From Sambucus nigra (Eukaryota > Streptophyta > Magnoliopsida > Dipsacales > Adoxaceae), in assembly GCA_949130495.1 (NCBI GenBank), contig OX422213.1, positions 53,516,284 to 53,580,283 on the forward strand: DNA of 64,000 nt. The letters run 5' to 3'. How positions within the stretch are numbered: position 1 is the stretch's first letter; each line of letters opens with the position of its first letter. The notes beneath the pieces are model-generated. The model worked only from the letters and a program-made list of their open reading frames with translations, did not search any database and had not been told where the DNA came from. Positions 13,052 to 25,229 of the stretch are shown here, one piece after another. Both the position numbers and the translations under genes were made by a program.

Positions 13052-13695
13052 TCAAAATTCAGGCGTACCTTGCAAAAAGAGATGCGGATACTTTTCCCGC
13101 ATATCGTCCTCATGCTCCCACATTGATTCTTTGGCATCGTGATGACCCCATTGGAATCGCACCAAGGGCACCACTCGAGATCTCAATTTATGCTCCCCGT
13201 GCTCTATGATTGCAACTGGTTGTTCTTCATACGAAATATTGGGTTGCAAATCGATATCCTCCAAAGGAATATGCCAAAGGGCTCCTTCACACCTATTATA
13301 CTTTTTCAAAGAGAAAACATGAAATACATCATTGAGTTGTTGCAAGTGTTCCGGTAAGGAAAGTTGATACACCACTGGACCAACCTTGGCAATAACGGGA
13401 AAAGGCCCAACATAGCGCGACGCAAGCTTTCCCTTCTTCCAAAGCGCTTTATACCTTTCATTGGCGATACTCGCACAAAGACTTGATCTCCCACTTCCAA
13501 CTCTATATGCCTTCTATTCGCACCGGCATAACTCTTTTGGCGACCTTGGGCTATTCGGATGCGGTTTTGAATGATCTCAATCTTGGAAGAAGTATCTTGG
13601 ATCATTTTAGGTCCGAGAAATTTATTATCCCCCACCTCCAACCAACAAGTGGGTGATTTACATGGCCTACCATAAACTTCTTCAAAGGTTGCCAT
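13052..13695 (-). pseudogene. Integrase C-terminus and chromodomain (element B)
   Basis: Two overlapping minus frames. The upstream one (13695-13306) contains the integrase C-terminal SH3-like part (ELEVGDQVFVRVSPMKG). The downstream one (13375-13052) reads VFHVFSLKKY, then a chromodomain-like stretch (VIPL-type core RSRVVPLVRFQWGHH, then ESMWEHEDDMREKYPHLF) and stops. In chromoviruses this module directs integration toward marked chromatin. A frameshift separates the two pieces near 13380. Confidence 0.85.
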
Positions 13696-13749
13696 CCCAA
13701 TGGTGAATTGGTACGAATTATTATAAGAAAATTCGACTAAAGGGAGATA

Positions 13750-14463
13750 TTATTCCCAACTGCCTTTGAAATCAATCACACACATTCGGAGCATATCCTC
13801 TAACATTTGGTTGACTCTTTCTGTCTTCCCATTTGTTTGTGGGTGATAAGAGGTGCTCAACTTCAACTTGGTTCCCATAGCCTCTTGGAAACTTCGCCAA
13901 AAAAGGGAAACAAAAATCTTATCTCTGTCGGAGACTATATTTATTGGCACCCCGTGGAGTCTAACAATCTCCTCAATAAATAGTCGAGCATAACAAGCAG
14001 TATTATAATCAGTGCGTACGGGTAGGAAATGTGCCGACTTAGTTAAACGGTCGACAATTACCCAGATGGAATCGTAACCGTTCAGCGACGTTGGTAATAC
14101 CGTGATGAAACTCGTCGATATACTTTCCCACTTCCGCACCGGTATCTCCAATCGTTGTAGCAAGCCCGTTAGTCTTTGATGATCTACTTTCACCAATTGA
14201 CAAGTGGTACATTGGGAAACAAATTCAGAAATGTCCTGCTTCATGCCCGCCCACTAGTATTGACGGAGCATGTCTTGGTACATTTTGTCATTACCGGGAT
14301 GCACGGCGAATTTAAACCCATGAGATTCTGTCATCACAGGCCATCTTAAATCCCCTTCGTCCGGGACAATGAGTCTCCCGTGGAAACGTAATTCACCCTC
14401 CAAAAACTTATAGAGTAGGATTTTTCTCCCTCGGTTAACAATTGGCGTAGACGGTCCTGACAA
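13750..14463 (-). pseudogene. Integrase zinc-binding and catalytic core (element B)
   Basis: HPGNDKMYQDMLRQY and CTTCQLVK give the HHCC zinc region. A TAG at 14254-14256 replaces the Trp of the usual YWWxGMK. The core has WVIVDRLTKSAHFLPV, VSDRD (second Asp) and SYHPQTNGKTERVN (catalytic Glu). The usual first Asp position in the MDFxxxLP block reads TSFITVLP, so the Asp is replaced by Ser. The protein would be inactive even without the stop. It ends at a stop at 13750. Confidence 0.9.
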
Positions 14464-16000
14464 CCTTTATCCCTTCCTTGATCTTCCACCACCTTTTCCA
14501 CAATAGTAGGCGTAATGGTCATCACCGACATAAACGGCCTATCAACCACGTCCTCTTGACTAAGCTCCTTCCATTTAGCTTTCCATACCCCAGCTATCTC
14601 CCCCTCAGGCTTCCGACTCAAAGCATCCGCCACCACATTCGCCTTGCCCGGGTGATAGTGGATGTCAAATTGATAGTCTTTCACAAATTCTAACCACCGG
14701 CGTTGTGGCATATTTAAATCTTTCTGCAAAAACAAATATTGCAACAATTTATGATCTGTGAACAGACTAAATTTCTCCCCTAGGAGATAATGCCTCCAGA
14801 TCTTCAAGGCAAAAACTATTGCGGCAAGTTTCAAATCATGTACCGGATAATTCTTTTCATGGGGCTTTATCTTGAGAGAATCATAAGTAATACCCCGCTG
14901 CTCTTGTTGTAGTACACCTCCCAATCCTTGTAGAGATGCGTCAGTAAGACTAAATATTCCAATCTAGGCCTTGGTAACGCAAGGACTGGAGCAGAAGTTA
15001 ACCTATCCTTGAGCTCGTCAAAAGCTGACTGACAAGAATCATCCCAAACAAACCTCACGCCTTTCCGGGTTAAATTTATCAAAGGGCTAGCAATTTTAGA
15101 AAAACCCTTGATAAACCGGCGGTAATAACCCGCCAAACCAAGAAAACTATGAATCTTGATAGGTGTCGTGGGCTGACCCCACTCCCTCACCGCAACCACT
15201 TTACTTGGGTCTATCGAAATACCCTGGGCTGTCACAATGTGACCCAGAAACTGTACTTCCTGCAACCAAAAATCACACTTCTAGAACTTGCCATACAGTT
15301 GGTGATCCCTCAACCTTTGGAGGACCAACCGTAAATGAGTAGCATGATCGGCTTTTATTTGAGAATACACTAGAATATCATCAATGAACACGATGACAAA
15401 CTGGTCCAGGAAGTCCCGAAACACTCTATTCATGAGGTCCATAAACATGGCAGGAACCTTGGTTAGTCCGAAAGGCATAACCAAAAATTCATAGGACCCA
15501 TATCTCATTAGGAAAGCAGTATTGGACACATCTTGTTCTCGTATTCGCAACTGGTGATACCCCATCCTCAAATCTATTTTAGAGAAGTATGACGCTCCCC
15601 TTAATTAATCAAACAAATCATCAATCCGAGGCAACGGGTATTTGTTCCGGATGGTGACTTTATTCAACTCTCTGTAGTCAACACACTACCGGAGAGAACC
15701 ATCCCTTTTCTTCATAAATAACACCGGAGCACCCCACGACGACGTGCTTCGCCTAATAAACCCTTGTTCTAACAAGTTCTGAATCTGATACCATAACTCC
15801 CTCATTTCAACAGGAGCCAAACAATACGGAGCTCTCGCAATCGGTCGTGTTCCCGGCGCTAAATCGATTATAAACTCAATCTCCCTACTCGGAGGCAAAC
15901 CCGGTATTTCCCGGAAAACATCTTCGAAATCTCGAACAACTGGAATCGAATCTAAAGAAACAACTACATCCCAAGAAATCTTCTCCGCGATACAATACAA
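14346..16000 (-). pseudogene. Reverse transcriptase and RNase H (element B)
   Basis: The N-terminal block at 16000-15686 ([21 protein letters not shown], then [20 protein letters not shown]) ends at a TAG at 15686-15688. A second stop (TAA, 15605-15607) precedes [13 protein letters not shown]. The palm has [13 protein letters not shown] and the catalytic box [10 protein letters not shown]. The connection reads VQFLGHIVTAQGI and SFLGLAGYYRRFI. RNase H has [19 protein letters not shown] and [11 protein letters not shown] (14924-14600), reached after a frameshift near 14920, then [15 protein letters not shown]. Catalytic residues are present but the reading frame is broken at least three times. 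Confidence 0.92.
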
Positions 16001-16031
16001 GTAAGACCTCCTTCTGAACGAGGCATAGCCA

Positions 16032-16418
16032 CTAAAACATTTTTTGCCCCGGAATGGTAAAAACTATACTCTTCCCATAGAAATTAACTATCGCACGATA
16101 CTTCACTAGCCAATCCATACCCAGGATTACATCGTACCCGACCATATCAAGGACGAGTAAATCAGTCTCAAAACACAAGTTGACAAGATTTATTCCTATT
16201 TGTTTACAAACAAAGAAAATGAGTGAACCATCACCCATAGAAGACTCAACACTGGTGAAGGTACTCTCTGCAGATTTAATCAACTCTGTAGATTGAGCAA
16301 AGCTTCTATAAATAAACGAGTGTGTCGCACCCATATCAAACAATACACGACCCATATGCCCCTGAATGAGAAACTTACCCTCAATGGCTAGCGGCACTGG
16401 TGGAGCCGGAGGAAGCAT
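16032..16418 (-). pseudogene. Aspartic protease region (element B)
   Basis: A 128-residue open stretch includes GKFLIQGHMGRVLFDMGATH, the retropepsin active-site region, and VILGMDWL near the C-terminus. The catalytic triplet is normally D-S/T-G. Here it is D-M-G, so activity is doubtful. It lies between the gag zinc knuckle and RT, as expected. Confidence 0.85.
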
Positions 16419-16439
16419 AGCATCCTGAATGTGGTAAAC

Positions 16440-17658
16440 ACGACCATACTGTAGTTGCCCCTATTGTGGAGGGACAACTGGATTAGGTACTTGTTGCGGT
16501 AGTTGAGCTTGTGGTTGCTGTGGGATCCTAGGAAGTTATCCCCCAATCAACTGAGGACACGCCCTCCTATAGTGACCCAACTCCCCACATTGAAAGCATC
16601 GATTCATCATGTTCTCCTAATTTCGGCCCCGGTTATTTCTAAACTGGCCAACTCCTTGGCCTGGATGTCCTCTACCCCCATTACCACTCCGACCTGCTTG
16701 TTGCTGTAGGGGGCACCTTGACCGTGCCTAACATTACTGCCACCAATATTGAATCCACCAAAACACTGTCGTTTAGACAAGTCCCCTTGCTGGGGGTCCC
16801 TTTCTTTTTATTTATTTCCCGAAGATTGGGATGAGATAAATGCCCCTCCTCCTATCCCATTGCCTCCGGGTTTCCCAGCTTGCCCCAAAACTGAAGCCTT
16901 CTTACTACCTTGAACATACAACCGATGTCTTGACAATGGAGTAACACCGCATGCATCACATCTCCAAAAGTCTGGAAGGCTGGATTGCCCAACAAATGTT
17001 GTCATATCCTCGAGTGCAAATTTCCAATTAATTTGGATATCCTCCTTTCCTCAGAAGTTACCTCATCAGGTAGAAAACTAGCTAACTGCATGAATTCCTC
17101 TTCATACTCCGTAACTGATCATTCACTTTGCACCACATCTTGAATTTTTCTTCTCATCTCCCTTTGAACTGCGGGAGGAAAATACTTCCGGTCAAATAGA
17201 ACCCAGAAATCATTGATAGTCATAGCATCTCTCTGCTTTTGCATAGTCATCGACTCCTACCAATGTAGTGCATCCCCAACGAGTTTAAAGGTAGCAAGGA
17301 TTTGTTTCCTCTCCCCACTAGACTCCACCCTGCGCAGATAGCGATGCATATCCTTTTTCCACTGATTAGCTACTATGACATCGGAACCTCCTTGGAATTA
17401 TGGGGGATGACCCGTTAAAAAGGATTCTCTAACACTCTCCCATGGAGAAGGTTCGGCAGGAGCTTGTACCTCTTGAGATCGTTGCTATTAAGCTTGTGGC
17501 AATTGCTGAACCATGGCAGTCATCGCTGCGTTGAACACTTGGGCCATAATATTTTCTACCTCAGCTGCATTTATAGTTCTCGGCTGTGGCGGTGAAGGAC
17601 CTACCTCCTCTTCTACAACTCTATTCCTTCTAGTGGGGCGACCTCTCCTAGGTGGCAT
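16440..17658 (-). pseudogene. Gag with CCHC zinc knuckle (element B)
   Basis: The start is an ATG at 17656-17658 with a basic N-terminus (MPPRRGRPTRRN). Consecutive TAA and TAG stops occur near 17490. The CCHC knuckle RCFQCGELGHYRRACPQ is intact at about 16553-16608. Between them the gag core can be followed only in pieces. Gag packages element RNA. This one cannot be translated as a whole. Confidence 0.85.
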
Positions 17659-17824
17659 CTGAAATGAGGAAATAATCGAATTAGAATACTATTTAGAATA
17701 ATCTATTTTGTAGAAGGTCACGAACATAGGCAACAAAACAGTCCTAACATTAAGTTCTATATCAAAGAACGCTACGGTAGAACGTGACAAGTCCGCATAG
17801 ATCCTAAAGACTCTAGAACCTGAT

Positions 17825-17836
17825 GCTCTCATACCA
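17825..17836 (-). other. Primer binding site, element B
   Basis: The minus strand reads TGGTATGAGAGC, one mismatch from the initiator tRNA-Met complement, two bases from the LTR end at 17839. Confidence 0.88.
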
Positions 17837-17838
17837 TC

Positions 17839-20485
17839 TGTGACAAGCCACTCACCAAAATAAGGGGTGGCCAGCTCGATACTCCAATAATAAAGGGAAT
17901 CATAGATGGATCATTCTCAGCATCACAACAAGACAATAAGTACACGGGACAACCACCCTATATTTCAGAAAAACGGGTTGCCAAAATTATATTTTATGAG
18001 TTAAAGAAAGCATTTAAACAACGCAATTTAAAAAGAAGGTGGATGAAATCTACAAGAATAAAACTGAACAATACATATATAACACAATGACTGAATAGTC
18101 TGGCTGTTAACAGTCTCTTACAACGCATTACAACCATTTAATTAAGTTACATAATACATTACAGTAAGCAAATACAAAATCATGGACCACACGCCTGAGT
18201 AAATGACCCGATCGTAACTAGAGTACAAAACTGAAGTCGTCTACAACAAAATATCCCGCAACATCCTCAAGGTGTTGCAGCTCTATGACACTGGAAAGGA
18301 AAGTCAGTACGAGCATCCTTGCGGCGGAGCACCTGAGCGAATATAAGATTCATGCACAACAAGAAATATGAACAGGTCAGGGCTCAGTTTTATATGATCA
18401 CCTGATGAATAAAGAGTATGACAGTAATGAACAGTTAATCATGATGTATATAGATAAGAATCTACATACACTATCTCAAAGCATAAACTAAGGCAATTAA
18501 ATTATCATAAGTTTAATTCAGTTATGCAAGAGGCTATGAATGAGTCTCATTAATTAAGAATTTCCATCCTTTACCATGTCTCATTTCATCGTTCCATATC
18601 TCATTGTGAAACATAATCACAGTTATATGCTCTTTATGGCATTTATCATAAATGAAGTCCAACTTGAATAAGAATAGTTATATTCATCTATATATAACGA
18701 TTCTAAGATTGCCCGTCCTGGTTTCCCCACTACGCGTGCCCCTAAATGGCTATCATCTTCCAGGGCCTATCAACAAAGACAACCTGGGCATCCTAACGCA
18801 ACGTCGGGAAGTGGCCACATACCTGCGAGTGATTCAAAACCACACCTAAAATTACCCCACATCGCACAAAAAATACAACATATATAATAACCGGTCATAT
18901 TGTCGAGGACTATATTCACCCTGCATTCACTAGTCAGGGGACTTCACCTCATGCGCGTACTTGCCTTATGATAGAATTTAGAGAGGTGTGTTTAAGTAAA
19001 TTATTATTTACCATTTTCATTTCCATTTTAATAAATACATCGCATTTTATCCAGAGACTTACGTAATTCATATCATCATTACAACCTCAATGAAAGAATA
19101 AACTCTCAATTTATTCTCCAAACCTTTTATGTTGTTATTATAAACCACCAAGACTAGCATCTCCCAATAATGTAACAAATACTCTTCACTTATTTATTTC
19201 TACATCCCGAAATATTACATCAACTAATTAAGGGAAAAGAATACCTAATCTTCTATTTACTAATCCCCATGTAAGTCCTAACTAACCCTTTCTAACATAA
19301 GGTATTTGCTTACCCATTATAAGACTCTAGGACACTAAGTTTACTTCATACAATAAGGTTCCTAAGTCCTAAGCCTAAAAGAAAAGGATAAAAATTGAGT
19401 TAGAAAAATAACTCAAAATAGCAGGATTTTGAACCGATTCGCCCTAGGGACGAATCACCAGTGAATCGATTAGCCCAAAAGTGAATCGATCCGGGTGAAG
19501 AACCCAACCTTCTACCTCAACCGAGTCGATTTGGCCTTAACCAGAATCGATTCGGGTCCCCAGACCTGTAAAATGACCCCTTAGCGAATCGATTCGCTGA
19601 AAGGGAGAATCGATTCGCCCCTGCGAATTTGCCAAGAATGGGCTATGGGTTATGAACCCTAGTTTTTACCCCAAACTTATTTCTCCTCCATTTTTACACA
19701 CATCAGCCACCATTCATCTACTCAAAACCATCCTACATGATTATCAACTAATATACCCCACATGATCATCAATTTAAACTATTATTAGGGCTAAAACCCC
19801 ACAAATCCATGAAATCCATATTTGTTCATTTGATTCACATACACAACAATCACACAACTTATTCATCTTAAATCATATATTAGCAAGTAGAAAACCTTCC
19901 TTGAGGTAGAAATCTCAGATTTCCTTTTGATAGCAACCACTCCAAGCTTCAATCTCGAATCTCTCTCTTTTCTCCTCTTTTGTCCACAAATTCTCTTATT
20001 CTCTCTTTCTCTCTAGGTTAGTAAATACACACTTATGAGAAATAAATGAGGTGCAAGACTAAATCGTGACTTTAGTCTAAATTACCAACTTAAATGGTTA
20101 ATACCACATTAAAATGACTCACAACTACACATTTAAGCCATAACCAGTCAAAAGTGCCCAGAACCCAAAAATACAGTATGGCACTTATGTAAACCGTCTC
20201 GCACATTTCGGGACTAACTACACCCTCTAAATTGGCATCCAAAATTTTATAAATCATTTCAAGTTTTGGTTTCATTTAAACAATAAATGATGTTTAAAGC
20301 ATGCGACACTATAAAACGCAACATGATGATATTTATATACACACATAGTAAATATGCAACAATCAAGTAAATATTATCTTCCAACTCATTCAATTAATAT
20401 TTACTCCATTTTTCAAAATTTTATATAATTACTTCACACAGTAAATTAATATAAAATAAGTTTCTCAAAAGTGAGCGTTGTTATA
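17839..20485 (-). repeat. 5' LTR of Ty3 element B
   Basis: Matches 10422-13021 throughout, but ends TTATA at 20485 where the other copy has TTACA, and carries an extra segment of about 50 bp in the palindrome cluster near 19490-19550. It is flanked on the right by a further copy of the element's internal 3' end. Confidence 0.92.
19431..19625. repeat. GAATCGATTC palindrome cluster, right LTR of B
   Basis: Counterpart of 12011-12160, with some copies decayed (GTGAATCGATCC) and an insertion bringing extra variants (GAGTCGATTTG, AGAATCGATTCG). Confidence 0.8.
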
Positions 20486-20785
20486 TACTCCCCCCCTTAT
20501 GCGGGAATTTGCCCTCAAAATTCAGGCGTACCTTGCAAAAAGAGATACAGATACTTTTCTTGCATATTGTCCTCATGCTCCCACGTTGATTCCTTGGCGT
20601 CGTGATGACCCTATTGAACTCGCACCAAGGGCACCACCCGAGATCTCAATTTATGCTCCTCGTGCTCTATGATTGCAACTGGTTGTTCTTCATACGAAAT
20701 ATCGGGTTGCAAATCGATATCCTCCAAAGGAATATGCCAAAGGGCTCCTTCACACCTCTTATACTTTTTCAAAGAGGAAACATGA
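20486..20785 (-). mobile_element. Extra internal 3' fragment of element B family
   Basis: Matches 13022-13320 (PPT, end of the coding region, chromodomain) directly next to the 5' LTR of B, then breaks off inside GAGGAAACATGA. So the LTR is followed by internal sequence on both sides, as left by unequal recombination between two copies or by truncation of a tandem neighbour. Confidence 0.88.
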
Positions 20786-20834
20786 GAACACTTTAATCAA
20801 ATGAAGGGTCATATCATAATTGCTAAAATACACA

Positions 20835-20835
<1 letters not shown>

Positions 20836-20899
<64 letters not shown>
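20836..20899. repeat. (AT)n microsatellite
   Basis: Uninterrupted TA repeat of about 64 bp just outside the truncated B fragment. Confidence 0.97.
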
Positions 20900-20902
<3 letters not shown>

Positions 20903-23900
20903 AAGTATAAAACTTATGTATGTCACAAGATACAACAATGATGTCATCTTCATGAGTTTCTCCCACACTACCTCTTTTGCCCTCAAATTTTTGATTTCCC
21001 CCTCTTTTCTTTCTCACTCCATAATTACCCTCTTTCACTTTAATTCAAACATAAGGTTATTTTGGTAAACCCACATCCACATTCCATACCTTCTCACCAC
21101 ATTCTCCAATACACTCTCCCAAACCCCACGATATCCCTTCTCAGACACCATCCTCTCCCCCTTCTCACCAAAAACCCACGCCCCCTCCCAGACCTGCTCA
21201 TACGCTGCCGCCCTCTGCCAAAACTTTTCTCTCTCTTAGGTAACTTCTCTCTCTCAGGTCTCTTCGTCTTATCTCCATGATACTATTTTTTATTAGGGTT
21301 TGCTGTTGAATCTAAACTCCGTATTTTTCTGATTTTAGGAGAGTATTGAGTTGAAGTGCACGGGAAGATTGATATTACGCATTTCAAGGGTTCTAAATTT
21401 ATGTTTGTGTTGGGGTTTTTGGGTTTTGAACTTAAGATTTTAAGGGATTCAAAGTTGTTGTTTTTTTTTGAAATTTTGGATGAGTATACATCTTTACTCT
21501 CTATTTTAATTTGTTCTTTGTGCATATTTTTCACTCATCACTTTTTTAAGTTGTTATTCATGTTCAAATCATTTTGTATGAAGCTTTGTGTTTATTTAAG
21601 GATCTTTTAATATTTCTTTTAATGTTTCTTTTATGTTGCAGGTTCTCATGTATTTCAATTTTTTAAGATCTGAGCCATTTAAATTTATTTTATGTTGCAG
21701 GAACTCATGTATGTTGCAGGTACTCACTTCTCACATCTCTCACTCATAGATATACCTCATTACTTTAAAATTTTATTTTTTTGTTCTCCCCGTGCTTGTA
21801 ATTTTTGAGTTATTTTCATGTGTTTTTGGGTTGATTTTGTGGTTTCAAGGCTATTATGTGGTTTAACTAACCTGATATATGAATATTTGTTCATTAGAAA
21901 GCTGCCATAGGTTCAAAGTTGGTCCCTCACAGATTTATGGCACTACTTTGATTTTATGCTCACTGATTTATATTTAGTAGTCTCATTGTCATCATATTGT
22001 ACTGTAAAAAAATATTTTTTATGGTTATTCATTACTCTCATAACACAACACAAAATTTTAATTTCATTGGTTAGTCATTACTATCATTAGTGGTGCATTA
22101 TTTCCCTCAATGTGGTTTGGTGACCTTCTCAATGTGTTTTCTCGACGGATCTGTGGCTTTTACATATGGTTGAATATCGTCTTATATAATATATCTAAGA
22201 TGAAAACATTCTTCGATGGCAACATATTGCAAATGATAAAGTCCTTTTGGACTTTGATTGTATAGGTTCACTTCATGTACATGTTTGGTAAACAATGGCA
22301 AATGATAGAGTCCTTTTATTTTAGTAACCAATCGAAATGAGGGTCAAATTGTACTATATATGGTGCATTTTATTGATTTAGCTATGCAATATTAATTTCA
22401 TTAGTCTTTGGCCATGTTTTTACTCATATCATTCATACCATTTTGTTGATTCATAATCGTATTCACATATTATGCATGTCAACTGTGCTACCGTGCTTTT
22501 TACACTTTTGAAGGTTATATGCAATATGTTAATTAGGGAGTCATACTAGGTATGGTGGTAACTACAAACCATACTTAACTGTCCAATAAAAAGTGTGTTA
22601 AGTGGAATGTTTCATGTGGAATGTTGGTGAAGAGTTTGAAGTAAATACATCTAAGTGGAATGCTGCATTTCAGGTGTTTCAATGTTCCGTCATTAATTTA
22701 AGAACCTTGCATGTGGAATGTTGTTGTTTATAGCTGCACATATCATGTTCATGATTTTCGTCGAATTCGCATAATATTGTTGAATGTAAGTGTGTTCAGT
22801 GGCTTGGACACGTCCTGTTCATGTTTTTCATCAGGACATGCTCTATTTCCATTGTTCTTTTGGCACTCGAGCAGTAAGTGTAAACATCTTCTGAGTTTAA
22901 TATGGTATGTTTTGTTGTTTGTTCTTAATATATTTATCAGTTTAGGTAATATGTTACTACCATTTTATTAGACTACTATTTGATGAGATAGGAGAAGGAA
23001 ATTGTGTTGGATTACATTACAATGAAATCACGAGGTAGCACAGTGTAGATTTATTTCAAACTGGATATTCGATTAAATTTGTGTCGTATTCATTATTTCT
23101 ATCCAGACGGTCATTTTCAGTTCTTTCTATACATAAGGTCATTTTCAGTAATTTCTATCCAAGAGGTAAATAGATCTAAATTACCCTTCGTTTACTTTTG
23201 TTGTGTGCATCTTTCAATAAATTTATATGTTTTATATTGATAAGTTATTTTGTTTTTAAGGTTTGCATTTTAAATCATAATTCATAAGTAGTGTTCTAAA
23301 AATATGCGCCTAGGGCCGCCTGCCTAAGTAGGTGTTAAACGGTGATATGCCATTTCACCTTGGCCCTAATATATATCTTTGGCTTCTATTTTGGTGTACA
23401 TACAAATAGTAACATTGATTTAACTGTGTAGACTTTCTTAAATATCTATATTTTTGTTCCGTGACTAGCTATTTCTTATTTGGAATCATTCAGCTGTAAT
23501 ACCAATCCTTTGATTTATTTTATATGTGATATAAGATTTGGACATTTATTTTAAAACCGTTCGACATTTATTTTCTATCTCACGAATTGTATTTCTACAT
23601 TTTTAATTGTATATTTATGTGTTTGCAATGCATAGGTGGATTACCAATAGAGTTCTAAAAAAGGAGTTGAAAATTTGGCATCGGTAATAGTTTTAAAGTC
23701 ATCACAGCCTTTTTGTGACGAGAGCACGTCTTATCCTTTGCTTGAGGTATGAATTATTCTTTCTATTGTACCAGTTTTTCACAATCCTTGGATTAATATT
23801 GAGAAATTTGTAAATATTCCTTTAATTCAGAATATAAGACACTGCAAATTCTGAATTAGAGTAGGTTCTATCGCTTTTTTTGTTAAGATAATGAATTAGA

Positions 23901-24840
23901 GCAGGTTCAATTACATTATGTTGTGTTTATAATACTTATTTATAATTAGCCGTTGAAAATATTATGGACATCTATTCACTTTATGAAAATATTGGAGATG
24001 GTTTCTTCATGGCAGATAAGGCAGGGGATTACAAATTAAAATATGAAGCCATCGGAGTAAAACTTTATGAATGTTCATGTTCGAGGACTTACAGATTGAC
24101 CAAGATCAACAGAAGGCCCAACTAAACTTATTTGATAAGGTCATATAGCTCAAGAATAAGTAAGTCAAGGAGTGTAGATCTTTCCTTGCCAATGTAGGGA
24201 AGGATTTAAAAATATATCAGTGTTTTATTCCCTCAATGTCCATGTTCTTTCTTTCTTTCGCTTCCATATAGGGTCTCATCGTTGTCTTTTCATCTTCAAC
24301 TACCCCAATCCTATGGTTAGTGTTCCATCCTTCGCTAAATTGGTTTTATGTTGGCTTTAGGTGTTTCCATTATGCTATTTTTATGGTGCCAATTGTGACT
24401 ATCCGTGAAATTAACAAATATATGATTATAGTAATTAATTTTTACTCTGTACAGATGTTTTAATTGGTGACTGCTACAGTTGTTTCTCTTTTTTTGTTTC
24501 TTCTAAATAGATGTTTCTTTTCTTAGGTTTAATATCCACTGACGACTCCTATTATTTGAATTAATATTTTTATAATGCGTGCTTAGGAATTTTTTCTTTC
24601 CCCCCCGACTGCTACTATAATTTTATTCTGCATTGCTGTAGTCAGCTGTTGCGGCATAACAAAATAGTGTTGCTTCATTTCGTTAGACCCCGCTTGGTTC
24701 TGGGTGTAATATTGTTATCATGGGGGTGAAATGTACTTTTTAATATTCAAAGTTAAAGGAACTATTATACGATGGTACATTACAGCATGCATATGTGGGC
24801 TATTGACAAATTACGTGAGTTGGACATGTCATTATAATCC
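20900..24840. other. Intron-like, gene-fragment-type region without recognised coding
   Basis: Begins with a pyrimidine-rich, 5'-UTR-like stretch (CTCCC and CTCTCTC runs, 20960-21280), followed by T-rich sequence with splice-like GCAG sites (TTGCAGG near 21640, 21696 and 21714). No frame exceeds about 90 residues and no domain is recognisable. The pattern (T-rich plus strand, scattered exon-like pieces, leading into an HSP70 and then a BSL fragment) fits captured gene pieces inside a Helitron ending at 30347, but its 5' end was not located. Confidence 0.4.
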
Positions 24841-25105
24841 CTCCTCCAGGACTTGCTTCTTTTGGATGTGACCCCTATTTTCCTTGGCCTTGAAACTACT
24901 GTTGGTGGGGTCATAAATGTATTGATCCCCAGGAATACAACCATCCTAAGAAATAAAGAGCAGGTCTTCTCTAAATACTCAGGAAACTAGCCAGGAGTGC
25001 TCATTCAGTTATACAGGGGGTGAAATTTGAGGTCATTTAGGACCTGGGACAACAACTTGCTTCGACATTGATGCGAACGGTATCCAAAATGTCTCTGCTG
25101 AGCAC
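24841..25105 (+). pseudogene. HSP70 substrate-binding-domain fragment
   Basis: The plus strand reads [40 protein letters not shown], stop, PGVLIQLYRG, stop, then WDNNLL and, after a frame change, CFDIDANGIQNVSAEH. This matches the start of the plant cytosolic HSP70 peptide-binding domain in order. About 20 residues normally between DNNLLGKF and NVCFDIDANG are missing. HSP70 is an ATP-driven chaperone, but this is only about 85 codons with two stops and a deletion. No ATPase domain is nearby, so it is a captured or relict fragment. Confidence 0.88.
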
Positions 25106-25229
25106 ACAGTATCCTATGTTTGTGAGACTAACGTATCTATATATAAATATACATTTAGGACTTCTTTTTCGTTTAGTTTGTTTTGTAAGATCAAGTTTTA
25201 ATGCCCCCTTCTTTTTTTATCTTTATTTA

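Larger units (their letters stand above)
10422..20485 (-). mobile_element. Ty3/gypsy chromovirus B, structurally complete, coding-dead
   Basis: Minus-strand order is 5' LTR (20485-17839), PBS, gag, protease, RT, RNase H, integrase, chromodomain, PPT and 3' LTR (13021-10422), about 10.06 kb in all. The C-terminal chromodomain and gene order place it in the plant chromovirus group (Tekay/Del-like is my best guess). The two LTRs differ at roughly a dozen sites in their first 170 aligned bases, so insertion is not very recent. Stops, frame changes and active-site changes break the polyprotein. No 5-bp target duplication can be shown because the right flank is another piece of the same family. Confidence 0.93.
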
